The notes: generated from the letters alone by a model not told the origin. DNA of 64,000 nucleotides from Kaistella gelatinilytica (GCF_015679325.1 NZ_JADPVI010000003.1:62001-126000), one strand, 5' to 3'; counted from the stretch's first letter, positions 1 through 9,174 are shown. Program-made: numbers and translations.

Positions 1-1
1 A

Positions 2-859
2 GTAAAAGAAATTCTTTTGATTGAAGATTGCTCGAGGGATGATTCTTTAAAAGTCTGTCAGGAATTAACTTTAGAGTATTCAAGAGTTCAACTTTTCCAA
101 CATCCAGACAAAGGAAATCATGGCGCAGGAGCAACCCGAAATTTAGGATTAAAAAAAGCATCCCAGGAATTTATCGCCTTTTTAGATGCAGACGATTACT
201 ACTTGCCAAACCGTTTTGATGCGGAAAAAGAACTTTTTAAAAATGAAAAAACAGAAGGTGTTTTCGGCGCAATCGGTACTGAATTTTTGACTGAAAAAGG
301 TAAGGAAAAATTTAAAGAAAAATTCAACACAAACACATTAAGTACAGTCAACTATGTCGCTGAAGGCCAGAAAATATTCGAGGGTTTTTTTGGAAATGGT
401 AAGTTTCTCGGCGCCTTCTTTTCCCTTATTGCGCTTACAATACGGAAATCAGCACTGGAAAGAGAAAGTTTGCAATTCAACGAAAAATTGAGGGTGCACC
501 AGGACAGTGATTTTATCACCAAACTGATGTATCACTGCCACCTTCAAACGGGAATTATAGATCAACCGATATCGATGCGCGGTGTACATGATGACAACCG
601 AATTACCAGTGTCATCAACTATTCGGAAGATTACTACAACAAACAGATGCTGCTTGCAGAATCCCGTTATAATTGGGCAAAGGAACAAAAAGCGATGCCA
701 AAAGAGATTTTACTTAATTTCCGACTTTCTTATCTAACTTATAAAATTGGACTGACTCCGACTCCGATTAAATATTTTAATTTTGTATGGCATGCTTTGC
801 AAAATCCTAAATTATTTAAAACAAGATATCGTTTTCTCGCTTTAAAAAAACACGGATGA
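2..859 (+). CDS. Family 2 glycosyltransferase, 5' end outside the window
   Basis: Adds a sugar from a nucleotide donor to a surface glycan at the cytoplasmic face of the inner membrane (family knowledge; donor and acceptor unknown). The reading frame is open to the window edge. A TTG at 17 is possible, but codons from base 2 already match the core strand seen in the paralogue at 2845-3786 (ILVED versus LLIED), so the true start lies upstream. The GT-A motif FLDADDYY is present, with HPDKGNHGAGA before it and HQDSDF later. The stop overlaps the next start (ATGA at 856-859), indicating translational coupling. It shares a near-identical central block with the GT2 at 2845, so the two are probably a duplication. 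Confidence 0.9.
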   Translation, partial: VKEILLIEDCSRDDSLKVCQELTLEYSRVQLFQHPDKGNHGAGATRNLGLKKASQEFIAFLDADDYYLPNRFDAEKELFKNEKTEGVFGAIGTEFLTEKGKEKFKEKFNTNTLSTVNYVAEGQKIFEGFFGNGKFLGAFFSLIALTIRKSALERESLQFNEKLRVHQDSDFITKLMYHCHLQTGIIDQPISMRGVHDDNRITSVINYSEDYYNKQMLLAESRYNWAKEQKAMPKEILLNFRLSYLTYKIGLTPTPIKYFNFVWHALQNPKLFKTRYRFLALKKHG

Positions 860-1935
860 TCAAAAAAAGGTTTTCACAAATGGCAACGCTCTTAAAAGAC
901 GCAGCAGAATTCATTATGTTGAAACTTTCACCTACACCGGTCTTGGGAGAAAAAGTTCTTTTAGTTGATTTTAAAAACCCTAATCTTTACCATCGTTTTT
1001 TTTATCTTTTGCTTAAATTCTACAAGATATCCGGTTATCAGATCATTTATCCAATGACTTTTGCGAAATTTCGAAATCTACGAAATGGCGATCCTTATTT
1101 AGCGTTTATCCTGAAAGAGGAAAATCTTCTCAGTATAAAAGACATTAAGCCAAATTCTAACTTTGTAAGAATAACGGATGAACAATTTAGCGCAGAGTAC
1201 TTTAAAAATTACTTTTCTGAAAATAATTTAGAAAAAAACGCTTTCCATATCCCGATGAGTTTTCATCCTTTAATGTATCATAAAAACTTGTGGAATAACA
1301 ACGTACGAAATCAGAATAACCGGATTAACTCCATTTTTTGCTACGGAAACTTTGATGACAAAGCCTATTTAGAAATTGATAGAACAGGCTTTAAAGTTGT
1401 TAACCGTCGTAAACTTTACGAATTTTTCAAGCAGCAGTCAGAATTTCATTTAATTAAAAATCAAGAAGATCTAAATCAAATACTATCAGAGAAACCGATT
1501 GGAAAATATATTTTCGCAGAAAAATATGTTTATCCTTTACCGATGGACGATGTTCAAAGAACACTTTCTAAATTTCGTTTTTTTCTTTGCTGTCCGGGCG
1601 TCGTGATGCCTCTTTGTCACAATGTTATAGAAGCAATATCTGTGGGAACAGTTCCCATAATTCAGCGGGAATATGCGCAAGTAATGTATCCCAAACTTGA
1701 GAATGGAAAAAACGCAGTGATTTTTGAGAATCTTGATGATTTAAAAGATATTTTAAAAAACAAACTTTTTAATATTTCAGAAAGTGATTGTAAGATAATG
1801 AGCGATCATGTTTTCCAATACTATCAAGATTTTCTTTCTCCAGAAAGTGTTGTTGAAAACATTAATTGTAACTTAAAAAGTGGTGCTACAATTTATTTGA
1901 ATGCAGAACACCGGAGTATTAAATTCTTAAAATAA
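856..1935 (+). CDS. Exostosin-like glycosyltransferase (tentative)
   Basis: A 359-residue cytosolic protein without signal peptide. The C-terminal third carries a segment reading CCPGVVMPLCHNVIEAISVG followed by TVPII, which resembles the nucleotide-sugar-binding half of exostosin (GT47-like) and other GT-B enzymes, where an EA-(x)4-G-x-(I/V)-P-(I/V) pattern is typical. The N-terminal half has no motif I recognise. It starts inside the stop of the preceding GT2 and its own stop abuts the next ATG with no gap, so it belongs to one tightly coupled glycan operon. The glycosyltransferase role is inferred from the C-terminal pattern and context; the exact family is uncertain. Confidence 0.6.
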   Translation: MIKKRFSQMATLLKDAAEFIMLKLSPTPVLGEKVLLVDFKNPNLYHRFFYLLLKFYKISGYQIIYPMTFAKFRNLRNGDPYLAFILKEENLLSIKDIKPNSNFVRITDEQFSAEYFKNYFSENNLEKNAFHIPMSFHPLMYHKNLWNNNVRNQNNRINSIFCYGNFDDKAYLEIDRTGFKVVNRRKLYEFFKQQSEFHLIKNQEDLNQILSEKPIGKYIFAEKYVYPLPMDDVQRTLSKFRFFLCCPGVVMPLCHNVIEAISVGTVPIIQREYAQVMYPKLENGKNAVIFENLDDLKDILKNKLFNISESDCKIMSDHVFQYYQDFLSPESVVENINCNLKSGATIYLNAEHRSIKFLK

Positions 1936-2826
1936 ATGCAGAATCTCAGAAAGAAATATCATTTTTGGCGTTTCTACTTTACAACCAGAAATCTGCGTAA
2001 AAACTTTCCTTTTTACAAGATCAAAAGTATAGAGGAAACAATTGAAGATGCGATTGTAAACCGTAAAAGCATCAGCAGGTTTGGCGATGGCGAATTTCGT
2101 CTTCTACTCGAAAACTCCAATATTGGTTTTCAAAGTGGCAGTTCGGAAATGACTGCAAGACTTCGGGAAGTTATACATTCGAAATTAGAAAATCATATGG
2201 TGGCTTTACCCGAAACATTTTCCGTAAAAAACAATCTTAACTGGCGCGTAAAATACTGGTGGCTCAATTTCATTAATAATATCGGAGTTCAGGTAGTCCC
2301 ATTTTTAAATTCTGATAAAACATATGGTAACGCATTTATTACAAGGTTTTATCTGGACTATGAAAAAAAAGAGAAAATCCCAAGGATCATTAAAAACCTT
2401 AAAAAAATCTGGGACAATCAAAATATTCTGATCGTAGAAGGAAAATATTCCAGACTTGGAGTTGGAAATGATTTATTCGAAAATTCAAAATCGATAAAGC
2501 GTATTTTATGCCCTGAGAAAAATGCTTTTTATAGTTACGAAAGTATTTTACAGGAGGCAAAAAAACATGGCGGAGACAAATTAATTCTTATAGCTTTAGG
2601 TCCTACTGCCACTATAATGGCTTATGACTTGGCAAAGGAAAATTTTTGGGCATTAGACATTGGTCACATCGATCTGGAATATATGTGGTATCTGAAAGGA
2701 GAAAGAGAGAAAACACCTGTTGAAGGAAGGCTGGTTAATGAAACTGAAAAGCAACTTAGCCTTGAAATCCCTCAGGAATTCAGAAAAAACTACGAAGACT
2801 CTATTTTGGCGGAAATTAAATGCTAA
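1936..2826 (+). CDS. GT-D fold glycosyltransferase (SP_1767/DUF1792-like)
   Basis: A 296-residue protein with the RFGDGEF motif near residue 49, the DxE-type signature of the GT-D fold first described for DUF1792 of streptococcal Fap1 glycosylation. A second conserved block, DIGHIDLEYMWY, lies near the C-terminus, as in the SP_1767 family. These enzymes transfer a hexose to a growing glycan. The gene follows its neighbour without a gap and precedes a GT2 by 18 bases, so all four are likely co-transcribed. Acceptor and sugar cannot be read from sequence. Confidence 0.78.
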   Translation: MQNLRKKYHFWRFYFTTRNLRKNFPFYKIKSIEETIEDAIVNRKSISRFGDGEFRLLLENSNIGFQSGSSEMTARLREVIHSKLENHMVALPETFSVKNNLNWRVKYWWLNFINNIGVQVVPFLNSDKTYGNAFITRFYLDYEKKEKIPRIIKNLKKIWDNQNILIVEGKYSRLGVGNDLFENSKSIKRILCPEKNAFYSYESILQEAKKHGGDKLILIALGPTATIMAYDLAKENFWALDIGHIDLEYMWYLKGEREKTPVEGRLVNETEKQLSLEIPQEFRKNYEDSILAEIKC

Positions 2827-2844
2827 AAATAAATTATACAATCA

Positions 2845-3786
2845 ATGAAAATCTCCGTTATCACCCCAGTTTACAATGCCGAGAAATACATTACGCAAGC
2901 CGTAGAATCCGCCTTGCAATTTGACGAGGTTTACGAGGTGATTTTGGTTGAAGATCAATCGCCGGATCATGCTTTGGAAGTTTGTAAAAGTCTAGCCGAA
3001 AAATATGACCGTGTCCAATTATTTCAGCATCCAGACAAAGGAAATCATGGCGCCGGAGCGAGTAGAAATTTAGGTTTGGAAAAAGCAACCGGTGATTTTA
3101 TCGCCTTTTTAGATGCCGATGATTATTATTTACCGAACCGTTTCGAGGCTGAAAAGGAACTTTTTAAAAAGCCAGAAGTAGAAGGAGTTTATGGCGCACT
3201 TGGCGTTCATTATTATTCTGAAAAAGCAAAAGACCAGTTTTACTCCCTCTTCGGCGATCGACTGACAACAGTTTATAAAAAACATTCGCCGAAAGATGTT
3301 TTTCGTGGACAATTGGGAATGAATGGAAGTTTCGGATTATTTAGCATTGATGCTTTAACCATTAGAAAATCAGCTTTAGATAAAAAACTTTCCACAATGA
3401 TGAAAACGCATTTACGACTTCATCAGGACACCGAATTTCTTTTCCGACTTTCTTATTATTTAGATTTATATCCCGGAATTTTGGATCAAGCGGTGGCGAT
3501 TCGCGGAGTTCATGAAAGCAACAGAATTACGCAGGTTGACAGTGGAAAAATAAAACCTTCTCTTTCCAGAGTGATGCTTTGGGAGGAAATAAAAAATTGG
3601 TCAGAAAATGAACCATCTGTTTCAGAGGATATCAAACGCCATATCCAAAGAATGCATCGCAGTTTTCAAATTGCAAATAATCCTTTCTTGAAAAAATGGG
3701 GAATGATTGGAAAGTATTTACTTTTAGATTTTAAAAGTATCCGGTCTGGATTATATAATATAAATTTCCGGAAGGAATTATTTTAA
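2845..3786 (+). CDS. Family 2 glycosyltransferase
   Basis: A complete 313-residue GT-A enzyme starting MKISVITPVYNAEKYI, the usual beginning of the family. The metal and nucleotide-sugar site FLDADDYY is near residue 91 and the acceptor-side motif HQDTEF near residue 192. It closely resembles the truncated GT2 at the window start (shared HPDKGNHGAGA and YLPNRF blocks), so one arose from the other by duplication with two unrelated glycosyltransferase genes between them. Its last 9 bases overlap tail-to-tail with the leftward GNAT gene. It is the last rightward gene of this operon. Confidence 0.92.
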   Translation: MKISVITPVYNAEKYITQAVESALQFDEVYEVILVEDQSPDHALEVCKSLAEKYDRVQLFQHPDKGNHGAGASRNLGLEKATGDFIAFLDADDYYLPNRFEAEKELFKKPEVEGVYGALGVHYYSEKAKDQFYSLFGDRLTTVYKKHSPKDVFRGQLGMNGSFGLFSIDALTIRKSALDKKLSTMMKTHLRLHQDTEFLFRLSYYLDLYPGILDQAVAIRGVHESNRITQVDSGKIKPSLSRVMLWEEIKNWSENEPSVSEDIKRHIQRMHRSFQIANNPFLKKWGMIGKYLLLDFKSIRSGLYNINFRKELF

Positions 3787-4356
3787 ATGTTTTCCGAGCA
3801 GGTATTTTTTTTCTAAAATGCCGTTCAGTTCAGAAACGGTAACAAAATTGTTTTTTTGATAAAACCCCAATGCAGGATTATTTTTCTCCACTTCTAATTC
3901 GTAATAATCAACTGATTTTTTCGCTTCTTTTTCAAAACCTACCAAAAGCATTTTACCCACTCCTTTTTTACCGTAAGATTGATCAACTGCAATATAAACC
4001 AACTGATTTTGAGATTGAGTTTCTGCAGTTCTTTGAAAAACCTTACCTAAAAGATGAACGAAATAAATCGGATGTTTTATCAAAGCCTTCATTGTTTCCT
4101 TGATGAAATAGAAACGATTCTTTTTAAGAAAATCATCAAATAACAAATCTACTTGATAAGTTCCGAAAACAAATCCCAGAAGCTTAGTTTCGTCAAAATA
4201 CCCTAAGAAAATTTTCTTTTCTTTATCAGAAGAAACATGATAAGAATAAAATTTCTCAATAAAGTCTACAGAATAAAAAGAAATGATACTTGGCAAAAAC
4301 TTCTTGTGAATTTCTGCGACTTGTCTTACATCTTTTTCGGTGATTTTTTCTATCAT
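3778..4356 (-). CDS. GNAT family N-acetyltransferase
   Basis: A 192-residue cytosolic acyltransferase. The acetyl-CoA pyrophosphate loop is visible as DQSYGKKGVGKML (Q/R-x-x-G-x-G/A form), followed by the family's typical YELEVEKNNPALGFYQKNNF segment (beta strand and NNPAxxFYxKxGF motif). It is the last gene of the leftward operon that begins at 9174 and overlaps the preceding FemAB-like gene by 4 bases (ATGA). In a glycan cluster such enzymes usually acetylate an amino-sugar, but the substrate here is not known. The C-terminal end overlaps the convergent GT2 by 9 bases. Confidence 0.85.
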   Translation of the reverse strand: MIEKITEKDVRQVAEIHKKFLPSIISFYSVDFIEKFYSYHVSSDKEKKIFLGYFDETKLLGFVFGTYQVDLLFDDFLKKNRFYFIKETMKALIKHPIYFVHLLGKVFQRTAETQSQNQLVYIAVDQSYGKKGVGKMLLVGFEKEAKKSVDYYELEVEKNNPALGFYQKNNFVTVSELNGILEKKYLLGKHLK

Positions 4357-5291
4357 TTCAGAACTTTGTAGATGAATTTTGGTCCCATAAAATTAGCAAT
4401 TTTTAAAGGTAATTTTTTCCAAACCTGAATTAAAAACTGAACGATCTTATTTTCCTCTTCGTTTTGATGCGAAGTTTTATTCAAGTAATAATAATACAAT
4501 TGAACCTCTTCTGCTCCCCAGGACTTTTTATAGGGTGCCGTTCCCTGATCTTTTTTACTTCTGCCTAAATCAAAAAAAGAAATTCCTTTTTCGATAGCGT
4601 GACAAATGATCTCCCAATACAATGCGTTGTTTAAAGAAAGATGATTGTACTGCTTCAACGTTGCTGCGTAAGGATGATATATTGCGGTTGGATCCTGAAT
4701 CAAGCATGCTGCACTCACGGGTCTGTTTCCGATATACATCACAATAAATTCTGCAGAATAATCTTCGCTTTTTCCTAATTCCAGAATAATATTTTTATAA
4801 AATTCTTTGCTGTGAGTTGGGGTTCCCAAATCTCGCCAAGCCGTAGAAATTACCTTGTAGAAATCATCTAACAAATCGAGTGTTCCGAATTTTACGGTAT
4901 AATTTGCTTTTTGGGCTTTTCTGACCTGATTTCGTGTTTTGGACTTCACCGATTTTTTCCAGACTTCTTCTTTCCCAGCACTTAAGTCGAGCAAAAAAGT
5001 GAAGTAGTCTTCGATCAAAACATGGTTAATATCCTCAGAAATATTTAAAGGAGATCGGTATTTTAATAAGATCGGCGTTATAATTCCGTTTAAATCTTTT
5101 TTAGATAATGAAATAGATTCATCCATCTTTCCACCATCTGTGATATAAGGGGAGTTTACGAACAGTTCTTTGGTGCCAGAAAGAATTATAGTGCTGTTTC
5201 CAAAAGTAATTTCTTTGCTTTCAAGTGGATAAGTTTTAAGTGCCATATCCTGCCAAAAACGGGAGTCGGAAAACTTATTCTGCAATTTCAT
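4353..5291 (-). CDS. FemAB/GNAT-fold peptidyl or aminoacyl transferase-like protein
   Basis: A FemAB-type protein of about 312 residues with a C-terminal GNAT_6-like fold. Recognisable parts are the KSKTRNQVRKAQK helix region, the segment around PVSAACLIQDP, and a late FFDLGRSKKDQGTAPYKKSW motif typical of FemAB-related proteins in polysaccharide clusters. The longest frame starts at 5363, but that would overlap the upstream deacetylase gene by 89 bases; I prefer the ATG at 5291 (overlap 17 bases, protein beginning MKLQNKFSDSRFW). Family members add an amino acid or acyl group to a cell-envelope molecule; the substrate here is unknown. Confidence 0.8.
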   Translation of the reverse strand: MKLQNKFSDSRFWQDMALKTYPLESKEITFGNSTIILSGTKELFVNSPYITDGGKMDESISLSKKDLNGIITPILLKYRSPLNISEDINHVLIEDYFTFLLDLSAGKEEVWKKSVKSKTRNQVRKAQKANYTVKFGTLDLLDDFYKVISTAWRDLGTPTHSKEFYKNIILELGKSEDYSAEFIVMYIGNRPVSAACLIQDPTAIYHPYAATLKQYNHLSLNNALYWEIICHAIEKGISFFDLGRSKKDQGTAPYKKSWGAEEVQLYYYYLNKTSHQNEEENKIVQFLIQVWKKLPLKIANFMGPKFIYKVLK

Positions 5292-6102
5292 ATTCTTTAA
5301 AATTTTCGTTGAAACATAAATCATACTCGCTCTTACGGTGAGCGTCTTGAAAAAATGTGACAAATCTTGGATCTAAAGTTTTGTAATATTCTTTGTTGTC
5401 GAATTCATTTAAAGCAGGATGCAGCATAACTTCGACCCTATCATAAGTCCTGCTGTTTTTCAGGAAATTAAACAGATTATCGCCATTAATTTCGCACGTA
5501 TTCAACATGGAATAAAATCCTGTTTTAACGGAATTCTCATTAAAGAAGGAAAGAAACTTTAGCAGTAAAAGTTTAATAACATTACTCACCGAAGCAGTTC
5601 TGCCATTGTACTTCCAACTTTCAAAAAGACCTTCATTTATTTCTCTAACTCTTTCGATTTCGTATTTCTTCGCTAACTTTCTTACAATTTTGTTGATGGA
5701 GGGAATGATGTGAACATGTTCATGACCATCGATATGAGAAATCTCAATTCCAATTTCTTTGATCTTTAAAATCTGTAATTCAATTTCCTTTTCCAGAGAT
5801 TCCAGAACTTTTTTACTTTTCCATTTAAAAAGTAATTTCACAAAAGTATTATTAAGCAACCCATTTTCGGTAAGTATATTCTCTGAAAACAATGCTTTTG
5901 CACATGTTAGATTAACATGAACTCCGACACTAAGTTCCGGACATTGTGGTATAATTTCTTTGACTGCATGATCAAAAAACTGCGTATTTGCCATCAAACT
6001 TGCATGCGAAAGGAAACCTTTCTTATTCGCTTTAAGAATGGCTTGATTTACTCCTAAAGAAAAGCCTAAATCGTCGGCATTGATGATGAGTTTTTTTACC
6101 AT
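5275..6102 (-). CDS. YdjC/ChbG family carbohydrate deacetylase
   Basis: A 275-residue metal-dependent deacetylase of the YdjC/ChbG (HpnK-like) family, which removes N-acetyl groups from amino-sugars. The N-terminal IINADDLGFSLGVNQAI gives the catalytic Asp pair (residues 10-11), and the metal-binding HIDGHEHVH block and VGVHVNL strand are intact. The start ATG shares one base with the stop of the upstream membrane protein gene, and the 3' end overlaps the FemAB-like gene, so it sits in the middle of a coupled operon. Deacetylation followed by the downstream acyl or aminoacyl transferases would be a coherent sugar-remodelling sequence (inference). Confidence 0.9.
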   Translation of the reverse strand: MVKKLIINADDLGFSLGVNQAILKANKKGFLSHASLMANTQFFDHAVKEIIPQCPELSVGVHVNLTCAKALFSENILTENGLLNNTFVKLLFKWKSKKVLESLEKEIELQILKIKEIGIEISHIDGHEHVHIIPSINKIVRKLAKKYEIERVREINEGLFESWKYNGRTASVSNVIKLLLLKFLSFFNENSVKTGFYSMLNTCEINGDNLFNFLKNSRTYDRVEVMLHPALNEFDNKEYYKTLDPRFVTFFQDAHRKSEYDLCFNENFKEYEIAE

Positions 6103-7442
6103 TACTTTTGTTTTATAGATCGAAGGTTAAATTTACTCTTTAGATTTCTTTCCATAGAAGTGTCTTGTAAAGGATTTTGATCGATATAAGATTCGCCGGA
6201 TTCTAAAAATATTTTCCGATTAAGATACGATCCAATATCTAAAGTAAAATAATTTAACTGATGATCCAACTCTATATCTTTCGTATTAATTTTCTTATGT
6301 TCTATTTCTGAAATCAACATTTCATATTCCTGGTTTGCCCGAAATGTTATGATCATACTCATTCCAAAAAAGACGGTGAAGAAACCGTACAAGAGCATAT
6401 TACTGAGTTTATTTTGCTTAAAATCAAATAGATATATAATTAATTTATATAAAATAATTAGCAGAATACTGGTGGAAAAGAAAAGCAATCTGGTTCCGAT
6501 TAATGGTGAAACAGCAACAATTAATAAAGGCATTATAAAAAGTAGTCCCCAAAATAAAATTCTCTCTAGCGAAAAGGTTGCTTTTCTAATCTTTTTATTC
6601 CATATCGTAACTGCAATTAAAACAACGATCAATAACAGAAGCAATTCACGATTGTAATAAAAATAAGTCTTGATGATCCTTATCCAATTTGAAAGATAAT
6701 CGTTTAATCCTATATCCATAACAGATTTCCCCACAACTTTTTGTTTAATCTTATTTGCTGGAGCGAAAAACAAAAACGCATATCCAACCACTATTGATAA
6801 AGGAAATACAATTAATTTTAAACCAGGAATCTTTCTCAATTTAATGAAATAAATCAAGGCGAAGAGAAAAGAAACAGCTACTAAAACAGGGGGTACATGT
6901 TCATTACTCATTCCAATAAATAGTCCCAACACGAAGATCAAAAAGAGTGGAATTTTCTTTATTAATGTTTTGTTTCCATCAAGATAATAGTCACTGATTA
7001 CAAATACATAAAACAAATAGAAAACATGTGTCAGTGTATAATTGGTGCTGTAAGGAGTGTAATAAAACATCTCCCCAAAATAATTGATAAAAAGAATAAA
7101 GAATGCAGAGAGCCACAAGAATTTTCGCAACTCATCTATCTGTCTTAAATCTGGGAATTTTCGGTAAATATTCAAGAATAAAACAGAAATAAAAGAATTG
7201 AATAAAACCACACCAAATATTACGACCAAAAACTTATCACGGGAAACAAGGTTTGCGAAAAACTGACCGATACGTGGATTGATCTTATGATAAGAATTGT
7301 AATATTCTAAAAAAGGCGACGGAACGTTAAATTTATTGATATAATAAAAACTGTCTCTCGATACTGGATAGTAATAACAACTGATTGCAATAGCAATATT
7401 TATCAGAATAAAAACGATGTAGGGTAAATTACTCTTTTTCAT
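6102..7442 (-). CDS. Polytopic membrane protein, possibly GT-C/DUF6056-like
   Basis: A 446-residue protein with about ten hydrophobic segments and a hydrophilic tail from about residue 375. After the first segment there is a short loop with YPVSRDSFYY, and a later one reads GMSNEHVPP. A large first loop with acidic/Arg residues and a central NE motif are reminiscent of DUF6056 and other GT-C-like membrane glycosyltransferases, but I cannot assign the family firmly. It overlaps the upstream DPM1-like GT2 by 14 bases. That GT2 makes polyprenyl-linked sugars, so this protein may be the membrane enzyme that uses them (inference). Confidence 0.7.
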   Translation of the reverse strand: MKKSNLPYIVFILINIAIAISCYYYPVSRDSFYYINKFNVPSPFLEYYNSYHKINPRIGQFFANLVSRDKFLVVIFGVVLFNSFISVLFLNIYRKFPDLRQIDELRKFLWLSAFFILFINYFGEMFYYTPYSTNYTLTHVFYLFYVFVISDYYLDGNKTLIKKIPLFLIFVLGLFIGMSNEHVPPVLVAVSFLFALIYFIKLRKIPGLKLIVFPLSIVVGYAFLFFAPANKIKQKVVGKSVMDIGLNDYLSNWIRIIKTYFYYNRELLLLLIVVLIAVTIWNKKIRKATFSLERILFWGLLFIMPLLIVAVSPLIGTRLLFFSTSILLIILYKLIIYLFDFKQNKLSNMLLYGFFTVFFGMSMIITFRANQEYEMLISEIEHKKINTKDIELDHQLNYFTLDIGSYLNRKIFLESGESYIDQNPLQDTSMERNLKSKFNLRSIKQK

Positions 7443-8391
7443 TCTTTAAAACTTCATTAAAATATAATGGTCTGTTTTTAACTTCAATATGAATTCTCCC
7501 AATATATTCTCCGATTATTCCGAGAAAAAATATGATTAAAGAGCAGAAAAAAATCATGACAGATAAAAGTGTCAAAAATCCGGTTCTCGGTTCATGATGA
7601 ACCCAACTGATGTAAATGGAATAGAACAAAAACAATATTGAAAATAGACAACCTAAAATCCCAATAAATGTAGCAACTCTTAGCGGTTTTATAGAAAACT
7701 GAATTACACTGTCAATTGCTAATTTATATAATTCTAAAAAATTATATTTTGATTTACCTGCGTTTCTTTTCGGAGCAGCGAAAGGAATAATATGAGCATC
7801 TTGTAAACCAACTAATGATAGCATTCCTCTGAACATACGGTCGGTCTCATTCAAACTGTTAATCCACAAAACATATTTCTTGTCTAACAATCTAAAATCA
7901 GGCATATTTCTCGGAATCTTAACATCGGAAAGGAAATTTAAGATCCAGTAATACGTATTTCCTAAAATACTATACCTTAATCCCTTATCTTCATTATCAG
8001 TTCGCTGAGTAAGTATTAATTTATTTCCTTTCTCCCATAATTGAACCATTTCAGCTACAATTGCTGGCGGATGTTGCAGATCAGCATCCATAAAAACTAC
8101 TGCGTAATCAGAATCAATAGCTTTATTTTGTTGAACTACATAATTTAATCCGGCAGTCATTGCTATTTCATGTCCGAAATTTTTGCTTTGATTGATGATG
8201 ATTACTCGCGGATTGCTCTTTTGAATTTCCATAAGAACAGACAAAGTCTGATCTTTAGAACCATCATTTACAAAAACGAGTTCATAGTTCTTAAAGGAAA
8301 TATTTTCAAAATTCTGCTGCAATTGCTCTGTAAGAAGTGGAATGTTTTCTTGCTCATTATAGGCGGAAATGATAATGTAGATTTTTCTCAT
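7429..8391 (-). CDS. Polyprenyl-phosphate glycosyltransferase, GtrB/DPM1-like
   Basis: A GT2 of the GtrB/ArnC/DPM1 group, 320 residues from the ATG at 8391 (a TTG three codons upstream is less likely). The GT-A domain begins YIIISAYNEQENIP, carries the metal site FMDADLQHPP and the RNMPDFRL segment, and ends in two transmembrane helices (about residues 230-290), the standard architecture for loading a sugar onto undecaprenyl phosphate at the inner membrane. It lies 12 bases after the methyltransferase gene and overlaps the polytopic membrane protein gene, so flippase or acceptor transferase steps probably follow in the same operon. Confidence 0.92.
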   Translation of the reverse strand: MRKIYIIISAYNEQENIPLLTEQLQQNFENISFKNYELVFVNDGSKDQTLSVLMEIQKSNPRVIIINQSKNFGHEIAMTAGLNYVVQQNKAIDSDYAVVFMDADLQHPPAIVAEMVQLWEKGNKLILTQRTDNEDKGLRYSILGNTYYWILNFLSDVKIPRNMPDFRLLDKKYVLWINSLNETDRMFRGMLSLVGLQDAHIIPFAAPKRNAGKSKYNFLELYKLAIDSVIQFSIKPLRVATFIGILGCLFSILFLFYSIYISWVHHEPRTGFLTLLSVMIFFCSLIIFFLGIIGEYIGRIHIEVKNRPLYFNEVLKNEKE

Positions 8392-8403
8392 CGATTCCAA
8401 ATA

Positions 8404-9174
8404 TTATTTAATAAATAGGCCTACAAACTTCCCTTCAAATTCAACAACAGTAGAATCAATTCCGTTTTTCTCACAGAAATCCTGATAAGCAGAATTGTCG
8501 CCAATATCGTCGCTGATAAAAACGCCGCATTCTCTTAAATGCTTATATAATTCATTATAAGCCCAGGTTCTGCCTTCGTAACTTTTATCTGAATCGTAAT
8601 GAATCACATCGAAAAGATCAGCTTCACCGAAGATTTTAGGTAAAGATTCTTTGTCAGCATGACGAAAGAGCCGCCAGTTTTTTCGGAGATTTTCAGGAAC
8701 AACACATCCAACATATTGATCACCATCCTGACCTAAATAGGGCATATCGGAACTATAAAGCGTACCATTTCTTTTCTTTAACGAAAATAATGCTGCTAAA
8801 GATGACCAACCATAAGCAACACCCGTTTCTACCGCATTTTTTGCCTGGGTAAATTCGCATGCGTGGTAAATTAATTCCAGCGCACCTGCACCACCCATTT
8901 TAATGGGACAATCTGCTTCTTTTTTCGACGCCGACTTTAGTTCTTCCGGAAACAGGCTGCTAAAAGATTGCATCGAATGACCAAAAAGCTTTTTGATCGC
9001 GATATCTTGTGAAACTGCTTTAGACGCTGCCCATTCGTGCGTCTTCTCTTTACCTCGAAAAGCACTTTTTCTGTTGAAAATATTTTTAACAACTTTACGA
9101 CCTAATTCCGGATAAAGATCAGGACGTTTTAGATATCCAATAAATGTTTTAGTTACTCTTTTTAATTCGCTCAC
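8404..9174 (-). CDS. Class I SAM-dependent methyltransferase
   Basis: A 256-residue protein of the Methyltransf_24 type. The SAM-binding glycine strand reads AVETGVAYGWSSLAAL, followed by an acidic block near LYSSDMPYLGQDGD and a second motif FDVIHYDSDKSYEGR, as in small-molecule and sugar O-methyltransferases. The only plausible start is GTG at 9174. It is the first gene of the leftward glycan operon and is divergent from the GT2 at 9279. An imperfect -7 box on the minus strand lies around 9201-9208. The methyl acceptor is unknown; a sugar of the surface glycan is the natural guess. Confidence 0.85.
   Translation of the reverse strand: MSELKRVTKTFIGYLKRPDLYPELGRKVVKNIFNRKSAFRGKEKTHEWAASKAVSQDIAIKKLFGHSMQSFSSLFPEELKSASKKEADCPIKMGGAGALELIYHACEFTQAKNAVETGVAYGWSSLAALFSLKKRNGTLYSSDMPYLGQDGDQYVGCVVPENLRKNWRLFRHADKESLPKIFGEADLFDVIHYDSDKSYEGRTWAYNELYKHLRECGVFISDDIGDNSAYQDFCEKNGIDSTVVEFEGKFVGLFIK

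Noticed and set aside
5292-5363. A 24-codon N-terminal extension of the FemAB-like protein.
   Set aside because: It overlaps the upstream deacetylase by 89 bases and has no family resemblance; the ATG at 5291 fits better.
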